Positions 27,267-35,478 of a stretch of DNA of 64,000 bases are shown in pieces (position 1 is the stretch's first letter; each line of letters opens with the position of its first letter). The stretch comes from Bradyrhizobium sp. 139 (lineage in GTDB: Bacteria > Pseudomonadota > Alphaproteobacteria > Rhizobiales > Xanthobacteraceae): contig NZ_JADPKS010000006.1 in assembly GCF_023074175.1 (NCBI RefSeq), positions 1 through 64,000 of the forward strand. Reading direction: 5' to 3'. The notes beneath the pieces were generated by a model that was not told the DNA's origin, did no database searches, and worked only from the letters and a program-made list of their open reading frames with translations. Both the position numbers and the translations under genes were made by a program.

Positions 27267-27815
27267 TCAGAACGTCGGCGGCGTGCAGGCCGAGATCACT
27301 TCGCACGGCTTGCCGCCGACGCAGCGGAAGCGATGCGGGCGGCGGCTCTCGAAATAATAGGCATCGCCCGGGTTGAGGATGCGCCGCTCATCCTCGACGG
27401 TGACTTCGAGCTTGCCTGAAATCACGATGCCGCCTTCCTCGCCGTCGTGGACCAGGTGAACGCGCCCGGTGTCGCTGCCGGGCTCGTAACGCTCTTTCAG
27501 GATCTGCAAGGTGCGGCCGAACAGATTGTCGCCGATCTGGCGATACGAGATCGGCTTCTTGCCGACTTCGGTGAGCTCTTCTGAGCGGTAAAAGATCTTG
27601 CGCCGCGTCTCCGGCTCGAGCGCAAAGAATTCCGCGAGCCCCATCGGGATGCCATCGAGGATGCGCTTGAGCGCGCCGACCGACGGATTCATCTGGTTGG
27701 ATTCAATCAGCGAGATCGTCGAATTGGTGACGCCGGCGCGCTTGGCGAGCTCCCGCTGCGACAGCTTCTGCCGCGCCCGGATGAATCGCAGCCGTCCACC
27801 GATGTCGACGCTCAT
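27267..27815 (-). CDS. XRE-cupin transcriptional regulator (PuuR-like)
   Basis: The protein has 182 residues. The N-terminal Cro/C1-type helix-turn-helix (about 8-60, KLSQRELAKRAGVTNSTISL) is joined to a C-terminal cupin domain (about 110-178, with HDGEEGGIVISGKLEV and PGDAYYFESRRPHRF). This is the architecture of PuuR and related repressors of polyamine and amino-acid catabolism. The gene is divergent from the omega-aminotransferase gene across 148 bases, so that gene is the likely target. A short inverted repeat TTGCG-N5-CGCAA at 27839-27853 in the gap is a possible operator. Confidence 0.88.
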   Translation of the reverse strand: MSVDIGGRLRFIRARQKLSQRELAKRAGVTNSTISLIESNQMNPSVGALKRILDGIPMGLAEFFALEPETRRKIFYRSEELTEVGKKPISYRQIGDNLFGRTLQILKERYEPGSDTGRVHLVHDGEEGGIVISGKLEVTVEDERRILNPGDAYYFESRRPHRFRCVGGKPCEVISACTPPTF

Positions 27816-27963
27816 GCCCTGGTCCTGTGTTGCACGTGTTGCGGATCGCGCAAATATGGACCGGCAGCCCCAGTTAAATCAATGGCTTGCAGGCCGCCAG
27901 AAAAGGACTTGCTGCCCTGTTGAAGCCGTGGCTCTGCTAGCGGGTCAGCAAAGGAGCGTGGCC

Positions 27964-29292
27964 GTGACCCTTCATCAGATTCCGAACACCATCAAGACCG
28001 ATTCGTTCTGGATGCCGTTCACGGCCAACCGGCAGTTCAAGAAGGCGCCGCGCCTGTTCTCCTCGGCCGAGGGCATGCACTACACCACCGTCGACGGCCG
28101 CAAGGTGATCGACGGCTCCGCCGGTCTCTGGTGCGTCAACGCCGGCCACGGCCGCAAACAGATCGCCGCTGCCGTCGAGCGCCAGCTGATGACGCTGGAC
28201 TTCGCGCCGTCGTTCCAGATGGGCCATCCGCTGGCATTCGACTTCGCCGAGCGGCTCGCCGAGATCGCGCCGAAGGGGCTCGATCGCATTTTCTTCACCA
28301 ATTCCGGCTCGGAGTCGGTCGATACCGCCCTGAAGATCGCGCTGGCCTATCACCGCGCCAACGGCCAGTCGAGTCGCACCCGCCTGATCGGCCGCGAGCG
28401 CGGCTATCACGGTGTCGGCTTCGGCGGCACGTCGGTCGGCGGCATGGTCGCCAACCGCCGCGCCTTTGCGACCCTCCTGCCGGGCGTTGACCATATCCGC
28501 CACACCCATGATCTCTCCCGCAATGCCTTCGCCAAGGACCAGCCCGAGCATGGCGCCGAGCTCGCCGACGATCTCGAGCGTCTGGTGGCCCTGCACGGCG
28601 CCGAGACCATCGCCGCCGTGATCGTCGAGCCGGTGCCGGGCTCGACCGCGGTGCTGCCGCCGCCGAAGGGTTACCTCCAGCGCCTGCGCGAGATCTGCGA
28701 CAAGCACGGCATTCTCCTGATCTTCGACGAGGTCATCACCGGCTTCGGCCGTCTCGGCACGCCGTTCGCCGCCAACTTCTTCGGCGTCACGCCTGATATG
28801 ATGACGACAGCCAAGGGCATCACCAACGGCACCATTCCCTGCGGCGCGGTGTTCGCGAGCCGCAAGGTTCATGACGGCCTGATGGTCGGCCCGGAGAACC
28901 AGATGGAGCTGTTCCACGGCTACACCTATTCGGCGCATCCGACGGCCTGCGCCGCCGGCATCGCGACGCTCGACATCTACAAGGACGAGGGCCTGCTCAC
29001 GCGCGGTGCGTCGATCGCCGACTACTGGCGCGATGCGCTGCATTCGCTGAAGGGCCTGCCGAACGTCGTCGACATCCGCAATTGCGGCCTGATGGGCGCA
29101 GTGGAACTGTCGCCGCGTGACGGTACGGTCGGTGCGCGCGGCTACGACGTCATGGTCGATTGCTTCAATCGCGGGCTGTACTTCCGCATGAGCGGCGATT
29201 CCTTTGCGCTGTCGCCCCCGCTCATCGTCGAGAAGAGCCACATCGACGATATGGTCTCGATCCTCGGCGACGCCATCAAGCGGGTGGCCTGA
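27964..29292 (+). CDS. Class III omega-amino acid:pyruvate aminotransferase
   Basis: The protein has 442 residues from GTG 27964, chosen because AAGGAG ends seven bases before it; the GTG at 27958 is too close to that site. It is a PLP-dependent fold-type I enzyme. The PLP lysine is K284 in TTAKGITNG, and ILLIFDEVITGFGR and FFTNSGSESVDTALK are also typical. Closest relatives are beta-alanine:pyruvate and putrescine/omega-amine transaminases. The enzyme moves the terminal amino group of a beta- or omega-amino acid or amine to pyruvate. It lies between its probable XRE-cupin regulator and a DadA-like gene, a context of amine catabolism. The true substrate cannot be set from sequence. Confidence 0.9.
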   Translation: MTLHQIPNTIKTDSFWMPFTANRQFKKAPRLFSSAEGMHYTTVDGRKVIDGSAGLWCVNAGHGRKQIAAAVERQLMTLDFAPSFQMGHPLAFDFAERLAEIAPKGLDRIFFTNSGSESVDTALKIALAYHRANGQSSRTRLIGRERGYHGVGFGGTSVGGMVANRRAFATLLPGVDHIRHTHDLSRNAFAKDQPEHGAELADDLERLVALHGAETIAAVIVEPVPGSTAVLPPPKGYLQRLREICDKHGILLIFDEVITGFGRLGTPFAANFFGVTPDMMTTAKGITNGTIPCGAVFASRKVHDGLMVGPENQMELFHGYTYSAHPTACAAGIATLDIYKDEGLLTRGASIADYWRDALHSLKGLPNVVDIRNCGLMGAVELSPRDGTVGARGYDVMVDCFNRGLYFRMSGDSFALSPPLIVEKSHIDDMVSILGDAIKRVA

Positions 29293-29362
29293 TAATTGCT
29301 CTCGCCGTTGCGAGTTGTTTCCTGGCAGCGGCGAGCGTGATGCCGCGGGAGTTTGACGAAGC

Positions 29363-30628
29363 GTGAAAGTTTTGATCCTCGGCAGCGGTGTCATCGGTGT
29401 CACCTCTGCCTACTACGTTGCGCGTGCCGGCCATGAGGTGACGGTCGTCGACCGTCAGCCCGAGCCGGCGCTGGAGACCTCCTTTGCCAATGCCGGCGAG
29501 GTGTCGCCCGGCTATTCCTCGCCCTGGGCCGGTCCCGGCGTGCCGGTGAAGGCGGTCAAATGGTTGCTGATGAAGTACGGCCCGCTGGTGATCCGGCCGA
29601 AGCTCGATCCTGTGATGTGGGTCTGGCTGCTCAAGATGCTGCGCAACTGCACGAGCGCGCGCTACGCGGTCAACAAGAGCCGGATGATCCCGATTGCGGA
29701 ATACAGCCGCGACTGTCTGCGCGACCTGCGCCGCGACATCGGCATTCAATATGACGAGCGCTCGCAGGGCACGCTCCAGCTGTTCCGCTATCAGGCCCAG
29801 CTCGACGGCACGGCTGAAGATATCGCCGTGCTCAAGCAATATGGCGTGCCTTTCGAGGTGCTGAGCCGCGAAGGCTGCATCGCGGTCGAGCCCGCACTTG
29901 CGGGCGTGAAAGAAAAATTCGCCGGCGGACTTCGCTTGCCGCAGGACGAGACCGGCGACTGCCACATGTTCACGCAGGCGCTGGCCAAGCATGCCGAAGC
30001 GCTCGGCGTACGCTTCCTGTTCAACACCGGCATCGACCGCATCGTCACCGACGGGGCGCGCGTCAGTGGTGTTGCGACCAGCGCAGGGATGTTGCAGGCG
30101 GATGCCTACGTTCTTGCGCTCGGAAGCTGGTCGTCGCGGCTGGTCGCGCCGCTCGGCATCTCGCTGCCGGTCTACCCCGTGAAGGGCTATTCGATCACGG
30201 TGCCGATCAAGGACGCCTCCGGCGCGCCGGAATCCACCGTGATGGACGAGAGCTACAAGGTCGCGATCACCCGCCTCGGCAATCGCATCCGCGTCGGCGG
30301 CACCGCTGAAATCTCCGGCTTCTCGGCCAAGCTCTACGACGCCCGCCGCGCCACGCTCGATCACTCCCTGACCGATCTGTTCCCGCGCGGCGGCGATCTC
30401 TCCAAGGCGACATTCTGGAGCGGCCTGCGTCCGATGACGCCGGATGGCCCTCCGGTGATCGGTCCGACGCAGTACGGCAACCTCCACCTCAACACCGGCC
30501 ATGGCACGCTCGGCTGGACCATGTCCTGCGGCTCCGGCCGCGTGCTCGCGGACATGCTGTCGGGCAGGAAGCCGGAGGTCGACGTGAGCGCGCTGACGGT
30601 GGATCGGTACAATCACCGGTTTGGGTGA
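29363..30628 (+). CDS. dadA: D-amino-acid dehydrogenase small subunit (DadA-like)
   Basis: The protein has 421 residues starting at GTG 29363. The FAD-binding motif [21 protein letters not shown] (first 21 residues or so) and [31 protein letters not shown] are the DadA signature. The C-terminal substrate domain has [14 protein letters not shown] and the loop [16 protein letters not shown]. DadA oxidises D-amino acids (mainly D-alanine) to 2-oxo acids and passes electrons to the respiratory chain at the inner membrane. It follows the aminotransferase by 70 bases on the same strand; alanine made by that enzyme could be racemised and re-oxidised here. No alanine racemase is adjacent. Confidence 0.9.
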   Translation: MKVLILGSGVIGVTSAYYVARAGHEVTVVDRQPEPALETSFANAGEVSPGYSSPWAGPGVPVKAVKWLLMKYGPLVIRPKLDPVMWVWLLKMLRNCTSARYAVNKSRMIPIAEYSRDCLRDLRRDIGIQYDERSQGTLQLFRYQAQLDGTAEDIAVLKQYGVPFEVLSREGCIAVEPALAGVKEKFAGGLRLPQDETGDCHMFTQALAKHAEALGVRFLFNTGIDRIVTDGARVSGVATSAGMLQADAYVLALGSWSSRLVAPLGISLPVYPVKGYSITVPIKDASGAPESTVMDESYKVAITRLGNRIRVGGTAEISGFSAKLYDARRATLDHSLTDLFPRGGDLSKATFWSGLRPMTPDGPPVIGPTQYGNLHLNTGHGTLGWTMSCGSGRVLADMLSGRKPEVDVSALTVDRYNHRFG

Positions 30629-30653
30629 GGCTCTCTCCGCTCCGCTAGTCCAT

Positions 30654-30800
30654 CCCGTCACCCTGAGGCGTGAGCTGCGCGGCGCAACGCGCCGTGCGGC
30701 GAGCCTCGAAGGGGCGGCCCGGCTCTATCGGGGCCGCGCATCCTTCGAGGCTCTCCATGTGGCGCGTTGCGCCGCACGGCTCGCGCCTCAGGATGACGGG
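30654..30800. repeat. Long inverted repeat downstream of dadA
   Basis: Arms at about 30654-30714 and 30738-30800 are near-complementary over roughly 60 bases and could form a large stem. They share cores such as GGCGCAACGCGCC and CCTTCGAGGCT or its complement. The element lies between the convergent genes dadA and the second XRE-cupin gene. It looks like another class of dispersed rhizobial palindrome (from memory) and may terminate both transcripts. Confidence 0.78.
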
Positions 30801-30830
30801 ACTGAGAGCGCTCTGGGAGGGAGGAGAGAG

Positions 30831-31493
30831 CTACCCCGCCCCCGTCACGCAATTCACCCACAGCACCACGGCCTTCGCATCCTGCGCCGGATTGGAAAAC
30901 CGGTGCGGCCGCCGGCTCGCGAAGCGAAAGCTGTCGCCCGTCTTCAGCGACCATGTCTGGCTGTCCACCGTCAGCATCATCTCGCCTTCGAGCACAAGGC
31001 CCGCTTCCTCGCCGTCATGGGTGTAGAGCTCGTCGCCGGTCGAGCCGCCGGGCTCGAGATGCACCAGGAACAGATTGAGTCGATTCTCCGCGCTTGCCGG
31101 ACTCAGCAACTGCTTCGACACCCCGGTGCGCCAGAGCTTCAGCTCGGGCCGCTCAAGCCCGCGCGTCACCACATGATCGGAGACGCCGTCGGCACTTGGG
31201 CTCGCGCCGAACAGTGCGGCAATGCCGACGCCGAGCACGTCGGCGAGCGTCGCCAGCACGCGCAGCGACGGCGACGACAGGCCGCGCTCGATCTGGCTGA
31301 GAAAGCCAATCGAAAGATCCGCGCGCGCTGCGACCGTCTCCAGCGAGAATCGCCTGACGCGCCGGAGGTCGCGGATGCGGCGGCCGACCGCAATGACCAT
31401 CGCGGGCTCGGCCGGCTTGGTGATAGCCTTCGCTCTCACCTTCTTTGCCGGCTTTGCGGCGGCCGGTTTGCGCATTCTCTTGCCACCGCTCAC
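30831..31493 (-). CDS. XRE-cupin transcriptional regulator
   Basis: The protein has 220 residues. An unusual Lys/Ala-rich N-terminal extension (about 1-30) precedes a Cro/C1-type helix-turn-helix (about 38-92, FSLETVAARADLSIGFLSQIERG). A C-terminal cupin domain (about 140-215, LEPGGSTGDELYTHDGEEAGLVLEG and RRPHRFSN) follows. It is divergent from a polar amino-acid ABC transporter operon 162 bases away and probably controls it together with its FAD oxidoreductase. It is clearly a paralogue in architecture, not a close copy, of the regulator at 27267-27815. A Met at position 7 is an alternative start. Confidence 0.88.
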   Translation of the reverse strand: MSGGKRMRKPAAAKPAKKVRAKAITKPAEPAMVIAVGRRIRDLRRVRRFSLETVAARADLSIGFLSQIERGLSSPSLRVLATLADVLGVGIAALFGASPSADGVSDHVVTRGLERPELKLWRTGVSKQLLSPASAENRLNLFLVHLEPGGSTGDELYTHDGEEAGLVLEGEMMLTVDSQTWSLKTGDSFRFASRRPHRFSNPAQDAKAVVLWVNCVTGAG

Positions 31494-31554
31494 GTCAAAC
31501 CGCTTCCTTCATCTGCATGAAAACTGCTTGCGTCGCTCGTGAAAGTATGACCAA

Positions 31555-31574
31555 ATTTTCATATTGGTGAAAAT
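31555..31574. promoter_or_regulatory. Inverted repeat ATTTTCA-N6-TGAAAAT, candidate operator
   Basis: A perfect inverted repeat with 7-bp arms lies 82 bases upstream of the transporter start and 61 bases upstream of the XRE-cupin start. It is AT-rich in a GC-rich genome. Isolated TGAAA half-sites also occur nearby (about 31518 and 31540). It is the best candidate operator for the divergent XRE-cupin regulator. Confidence 0.5.
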
Positions 31575-31655
31575 AGGCCGAAACGGCTCGGCCCGCAATG
31601 TCTGCGATCACGACATCTGCGAGCGCCGCATCGGCCGGACCCAAAGGGGGATGCG

Positions 31656-32414
31656 ATGAAGCGTTTTGTCCAGGCCGCGGTCGCGGCGCTCGCACTAGCC
31701 GCAATCGTGCCGGCTTCGGCGCAGCAGGTGCTGAAGGTCGGCTCGACGCCAACCGGCATTCCCTTCACCTTCCTCGACACCAAGACCAACACCATCCAGG
31801 GCATCATGGTCGATCTCGTCACCGAAATCGGCAAGGATGCCGGGTTCAACGTGCAGATCGAGCCGATGCAGTTCTCCGCGCTGATTCCGTCGCTGACCTC
31901 GAGCAAGATCGACATCATCGCGGCCGCGATGTTCATCACGGCACCGCGGAAGGAAGTCGTCGATTTCTCCGACCCGATCTACACCTATGGTGAAGGCCTG
32001 GTGGTGCCGAAGAGCGACACCAAGACCTATGTCACCCAGGACGATCTGAAAGGTGAGACGGTGGGCGCCCAGGTCGGCACCGCCTTCGTCGACGCGCTGA
32101 AGAAGTCCGGCCTGTTCGCCGACGTCAAGGCCTACGACACCATCCCTGACATCCTGCGCGACGTGAACACCGGCCGCCTCAAGGCCGGCTACGCCGACTA
32201 TCCGATCCTGGCCTACAATCTGAAGCAGGGCGGCTTCCCCGAGGTGCGTCTCGTCGACGGCTACAAGCCGGTCACCGTCGGTTCGGTCGGCATCGGCGTG
32301 CGCAAGGGCGAGAGCGCGCTGCTCGGCAAGATCAATGCCTCGCTCGCGAAGCTTAAGGCCAACGGCACCATCGACAAGATCCTCGATAAATGGGGCCTGA
32401 AGGCGCAAGGCTGA
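31656..32414 (+). CDS. ABC transporter substrate-binding protein, polar amino-acid family
   Basis: The protein has 252 residues with a cleavable signal peptide (about 1-22, ending ASAQ). It is a family 3 solute-binding protein. Visible features are GIPFTFLDTKTNTIQGIMVDL near the N-terminus, ALIPSLTSSKIDIIAAAMFITAPRK in the ligand region and KANGTIDKILDKWGL at the end. It should capture an amino acid or related amine in the periplasm for the permease and ATPase encoded next. The following oxidase suggests the ligand is an amine or amino acid that is then oxidised. The exact ligand is not readable. Confidence 0.9.
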   Translation: MKRFVQAAVAALALAAIVPASAQQVLKVGSTPTGIPFTFLDTKTNTIQGIMVDLVTEIGKDAGFNVQIEPMQFSALIPSLTSSKIDIIAAAMFITAPRKEVVDFSDPIYTYGEGLVVPKSDTKTYVTQDDLKGETVGAQVGTAFVDALKKSGLFADVKAYDTIPDILRDVNTGRLKAGYADYPILAYNLKQGGFPEVRLVDGYKPVTVGSVGIGVRKGESALLGKINASLAKLKANGTIDKILDKWGLKAQG

Positions 32415-32438
32415 TAGAGGCTCATTGAAGGCTAGTCG

Positions 32439-33092
32439 ATGAAAGGCTTCTGGCACGACGCCGCCGAGTTCTTCCCGATCCTGATGAGCGGCGTCGCGCT
32501 GACGATCGTCGTCACCATCGGTTCGCTGCTGCTCTCGACGGTGCTGGGCCTGATCTGGGCGATGATGCGGGTCTCCGGCATCCGCGTCCTGTCGATGCTC
32601 AGCGCCAGCCTAATCAACGTGATCCGCGGCATCCCGATCATCGTGCTGCTGTTCTATCTTTACTTCGTGATGCCGGATCTCGGCGTCACGCTGTCGGCCT
32701 TGCAGGCCGCGATCCTCGGGCTCGGCATCGCCTACTCGGCCTACCAGGCGGAAAACTTCCGTGCGGGCATCGAGGCGATCGACAAGGGCCAGATCGAGGC
32801 GGCGCAGTCGATCGGCATGGGCTGGTGGCTGACCATGCGGCGCGTGGTGCTGCCGCAGGCGGTGCGGATCGTGCTGCCGCCCTACGGCAATGTCATGATC
32901 ATGATGCTGAAGGATTCCTCGCAAGCCTCCACCATCACCGTCGCCGAGCTTGCGTTGCAAGGCAAGCTGATCGCCTCCTCGACCTTCAAGAACACCAACG
33001 TGTTCACGCTGGTGGCGCTGATGTATCTCACCATGAGCATCCCGCTGATCCTGCTGGTCCGTCATTTTGAGAAGCGGGCCGGCAAGCGATGA
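32439..33092 (+). CDS. ABC transporter permease, polar amino-acid (HisMQ) family
   Basis: The protein has 217 residues with about five membrane segments. The EAA loop is visible as [21 protein letters not shown] (about 123-143), the contact site for the ATPase. The N-terminal [23 protein letters not shown] segment and [12 protein letters not shown] before the EAA loop are typical of the His/Glu/Gln permease group. A single permease is present, so it probably acts as a homodimer. It is 24 bases after the binding-protein gene and overlaps the ATPase gene by four bases. Confidence 0.92.
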   Translation: MKGFWHDAAEFFPILMSGVALTIVVTIGSLLLSTVLGLIWAMMRVSGIRVLSMLSASLINVIRGIPIIVLLFYLYFVMPDLGVTLSALQAAILGLGIAYSAYQAENFRAGIEAIDKGQIEAAQSIGMGWWLTMRRVVLPQAVRIVLPPYGNVMIMMLKDSSQASTITVAELALQGKLIASSTFKNTNVFTLVALMYLTMSIPLILLVRHFEKRAGKR

Positions 33093-33820
33093 TCGAGCTC
33101 AGCGACGTCCATAAGAGCTTTGGCAAGGTCGAGGTGCTCAAGGGCATCACGGCGTCGGTGCAGAAGGGCGAGGTGGTCTGCATCATCGGCCCATCCGGCT
33201 CGGGCAAGTCGACGATCCTGCGCTGCATCAACGGGCTTGAAAGCTACGACCGCGGCGAGATCAGCGTCGAGGGATTGAAGGTCGACCGCGACGCGTCTTC
33301 GATTGTGAAAGTCCGCACCCAGGTCTCGATGGTGTTCCAGCGCTTTAACCTGTTCCCCCACCGCACCGCGCTCGAAAACGTCATCGAGGGGCCGCTCTAC
33401 GTCAAGAGAGAATCTCACGCCCAGGCGTTCGAGCGGGGCCGTGCGCTGCTTGCCCGAGTCGGGCTCGCCGAGAAAGCCGACGTGCATCCGCCGCAGCTCT
33501 CTGGTGGCCAGCAGCAGCGCGTCGCGATCGCACGCGCTCTCGCCATGCAGCCGAAGGCGATTTTGTTTGACGAACCGACCTCAGCGCTCGATCCCGAACT
33601 CGTCGGCGACGTCCTTGGAGTGATGCGCAAGCTCGCCGACGACGGCATGACCATGGTCGTCGTCACCCACGAGATGGGTTTTGCCCGCGACGTCGCCGAC
33701 CGCGTGCTGTTCATCGACGGCGGCGTCATCGTCGAGCAGGGGGCCGCGAAGGCGCTGCTCAATCAACCCCAGCATCCGCGCACGCAGGACTTTTTGCGGC
33801 GTGTGCTGCATCCGCTCTGA
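33089..33820 (+). CDS. ABC transporter ATP-binding protein, polar amino-acid family
   Basis: The protein has 243 residues. Walker [10 protein letters not shown] (about 36-44), the Q-loop in [10 protein letters not shown], the signature [15 protein letters not shown] (about 137-151), Walker [14 protein letters not shown] and the H-loop in VVTHEMGF are all intact. It is the cytoplasmic energy-coupling subunit of the transporter, GlnQ/HisP-like. Its start ATG overlaps the permease stop by four bases. The FAD oxidoreductase gene follows after 12 bases, making a four-gene uptake and oxidation operon. Confidence 0.94.
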   Translation: MIELSDVHKSFGKVEVLKGITASVQKGEVVCIIGPSGSGKSTILRCINGLESYDRGEISVEGLKVDRDASSIVKVRTQVSMVFQRFNLFPHRTALENVIEGPLYVKRESHAQAFERGRALLARVGLAEKADVHPPQLSGGQQQRVAIARALAMQPKAILFDEPTSALDPELVGDVLGVMRKLADDGMTMVVVTHEMGFARDVADRVLFIDGGVIVEQGAAKALLNQPQHPRTQDFLRRVLHPL

Positions 33821-33832
33821 CCGGTCTATGCC

Positions 33833-35119
33833 ATGACTACGCGCCTGCCTCTGCCGCCCTCGCTCTATGCCGACACCGCCGTCGCGCCGGTCGCGACGCC
33901 GCCGCTCGACGCAGACAAGACCGTCTCCGTCGCGATTGTCGGCGGCGGCTACACCGGCCTGTCCACCGCGTTGCATTTGGCGGAGCAGGGTGTTGAGGCA
34001 CTGGTGCTGGAAGCGCAGGAGCCCGGCTGGGGCGCGTCTGGCAACAATGGTGGCCACACCAATCCAGGCTTGAAGCACGATCCCGATCAGATCGAGGCCG
34101 ATTTCGGCACTGATCTCGGCCGCCGCATGATCGACTTCTCCTACGGCACCACGAATTTCACGCACGACCTGATTCGCCGTTACCAAATCCCCTGCGAGGC
34201 ACGGCAGAACGGTACGCTGCGGGCGGCCTATAACGAGGCGAGCGCCGCCGCGATCGAGAAGACCGCGCAGCAATGCATTCGCCGCGGCATGCCGGTGACG
34301 TACCTGAATCGCAAGCAATTGCGCGAGATGACCGGCACGGATCGCTATATCGGCGCCATGTTGGACACCCGCGGCGGCGATCTGCATCCCCTCAGCTACG
34401 CCCGCGGTCTCGCGCGCGCCGCGATCTCGGCCGGTGCGAAGGTCTACGGTGAGACGCCGGCGCTATCGCTTCGCCGTAAGGGCACGCGCTGGCGCATCGA
34501 AACGCCGCGCGCGGTGGTGCATGCGGAAAAAGTGCTGCTCGCGACCAACGGCTTCACCGACGATCTCTGGCCGGCGCTCCGCCGCACCATCGTGCCGGTG
34601 TTCTCGTCGATTGCCGCCACCGCGCCGCTCTCCGACGCGGTCGCCCGTTCGATCATGCCGACGCGGCCGGTGCTCTACGAAAGCGGCCACATCACCGTCT
34701 ATTACCGCATCGATCAGCACAATCGTCTGCTGATGGGCGGTCGTGGCCCGATGCGCTGGATCAAGTCGCCGTCCGACGTCGCTTATCTCATCCGCTATGC
34801 CGAGCGGCTGTGGCCGCAGCTTGCAGGCGTCGCCTGGACCCATGGCTGGAACAGCCGGCTCGCCATCACCAAGGACCATTATCCGCATGTGCACGAGCCC
34901 GCGGAAAACATCCTGATCTCGCTCGGCTGCAACGGCCGCGGCGTCGCACTCTCGACCGCGATGGGCGCCCAGCTCGCCCGCCGCCTGATCGGCGGCGCCA
35001 AGGCCGAGATCGACATGCCCGTCACCGGCATCAAGCCGATCCCGATGCATGCGTTCTGGCCGGTGGGTGTGACGACCGCCGTGATCGCGGGCCGGGTGCG
35101 GGACCGGCTGGGGATCTAA
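33833..35119 (+). CDS. FAD-dependent amine/amino-acid oxidase (PuuB/OrdL-like)
   Basis: The protein has 428 residues of the DAO superfamily. The FAD-binding motif VAIVGGGYTGLSTALHLAEQG lies at about 37-57. LEAQEPGWGASGNNGGHTNPG is the signature of gamma-glutamylputrescine oxidase and related proteins. The C-terminus has NILISLGCNGRGVALSTAMGAQLA. The enzyme should oxidatively deaminate a secondary or primary amine in the cytoplasm. It is the last gene of the ABC transporter operon, and a gamma-glutamyltransferase gene lies just beyond, which fits gamma-glutamylated amine catabolism. The substrate is inferred by family only. Confidence 0.87.
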   Translation: MTTRLPLPPSLYADTAVAPVATPPLDADKTVSVAIVGGGYTGLSTALHLAEQGVEALVLEAQEPGWGASGNNGGHTNPGLKHDPDQIEADFGTDLGRRMIDFSYGTTNFTHDLIRRYQIPCEARQNGTLRAAYNEASAAAIEKTAQQCIRRGMPVTYLNRKQLREMTGTDRYIGAMLDTRGGDLHPLSYARGLARAAISAGAKVYGETPALSLRRKGTRWRIETPRAVVHAEKVLLATNGFTDDLWPALRRTIVPVFSSIAATAPLSDAVARSIMPTRPVLYESGHITVYYRIDQHNRLLMGGRGPMRWIKSPSDVAYLIRYAERLWPQLAGVAWTHGWNSRLAITKDHYPHVHEPAENILISLGCNGRGVALSTAMGAQLARRLIGGAKAEIDMPVTGIKPIPMHAFWPVGVTTAVIAGRVRDRLGI

Positions 35120-35124
35120 AAGCG

Positions 35125-35153
35125 TTGCGCCGCTCTTTTGAAGAACGGCGCCA
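35125..35153. terminator. Bidirectional terminator hairpin
   Basis: A stem of about 11 bp (TTGCGCCGCTCT with AGAACGGCGCCA, two mismatches) and a short TTTGA loop lie between the convergent oxidase gene and the small minus-strand gene. TTTT is present within the loop region only. Confidence 0.6.
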
Positions 35154-35168
35154 GATCGTTGCCGAGAT

Positions 35169-35381
35169 TTAGCAGCGGCCTTGCTTCCACAGGCCGGGCG
35201 GGCAGCCCATGCCGCGCCAGCCGACCTTGCGGCCGTGGTACCATCCCGGCGGCGTGCCATGGCGATGATGGCCCATCGCATGGCCATGACCGTGCCCGTG
35301 TCCGCCCCTGGCGAGAGCAGGGTTGGCAAGCGTGAAGCCGGCCGCAATGATCAGCGACGCGGCGAGGGCGAGTTTCTTCAT
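35169..35381 (-). CDS. Small exported His/Gly-rich protein (70 aa)
   Basis: The protein has 70 residues from ATG 35379-35381; GGAGG lies five bases upstream, and an ATG one codon earlier is possible. A signal peptide (about 1-24, LALAASLIIAAGFTLANPALA) is followed by GGHGHGHGHAMGHHRHG, a His-rich metal-binding-like region. The C-terminal GWRGMGCPPGLWKQGRC resembles the GCPPGLAKK tail of small periplasmic proteins related to RcnB. It may bind nickel, copper or zinc in the periplasm. It is transcribed alone. Confidence 0.75.
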   Translation of the reverse strand: MKKLALAASLIIAAGFTLANPALARGGHGHGHGHAMGHHRHGTPPGWYHGRKVGWRGMGCPPGLWKQGRC

Positions 35382-35478
35382 CATGTCCTCCATGAGGGCG
35401 AGCGCACTTGTCCGGTCAATGAATGGACTGCGCGCACGTAAGTTCCGTGCAAATGTGAATGTGGAGGAGTCGCGGCGT

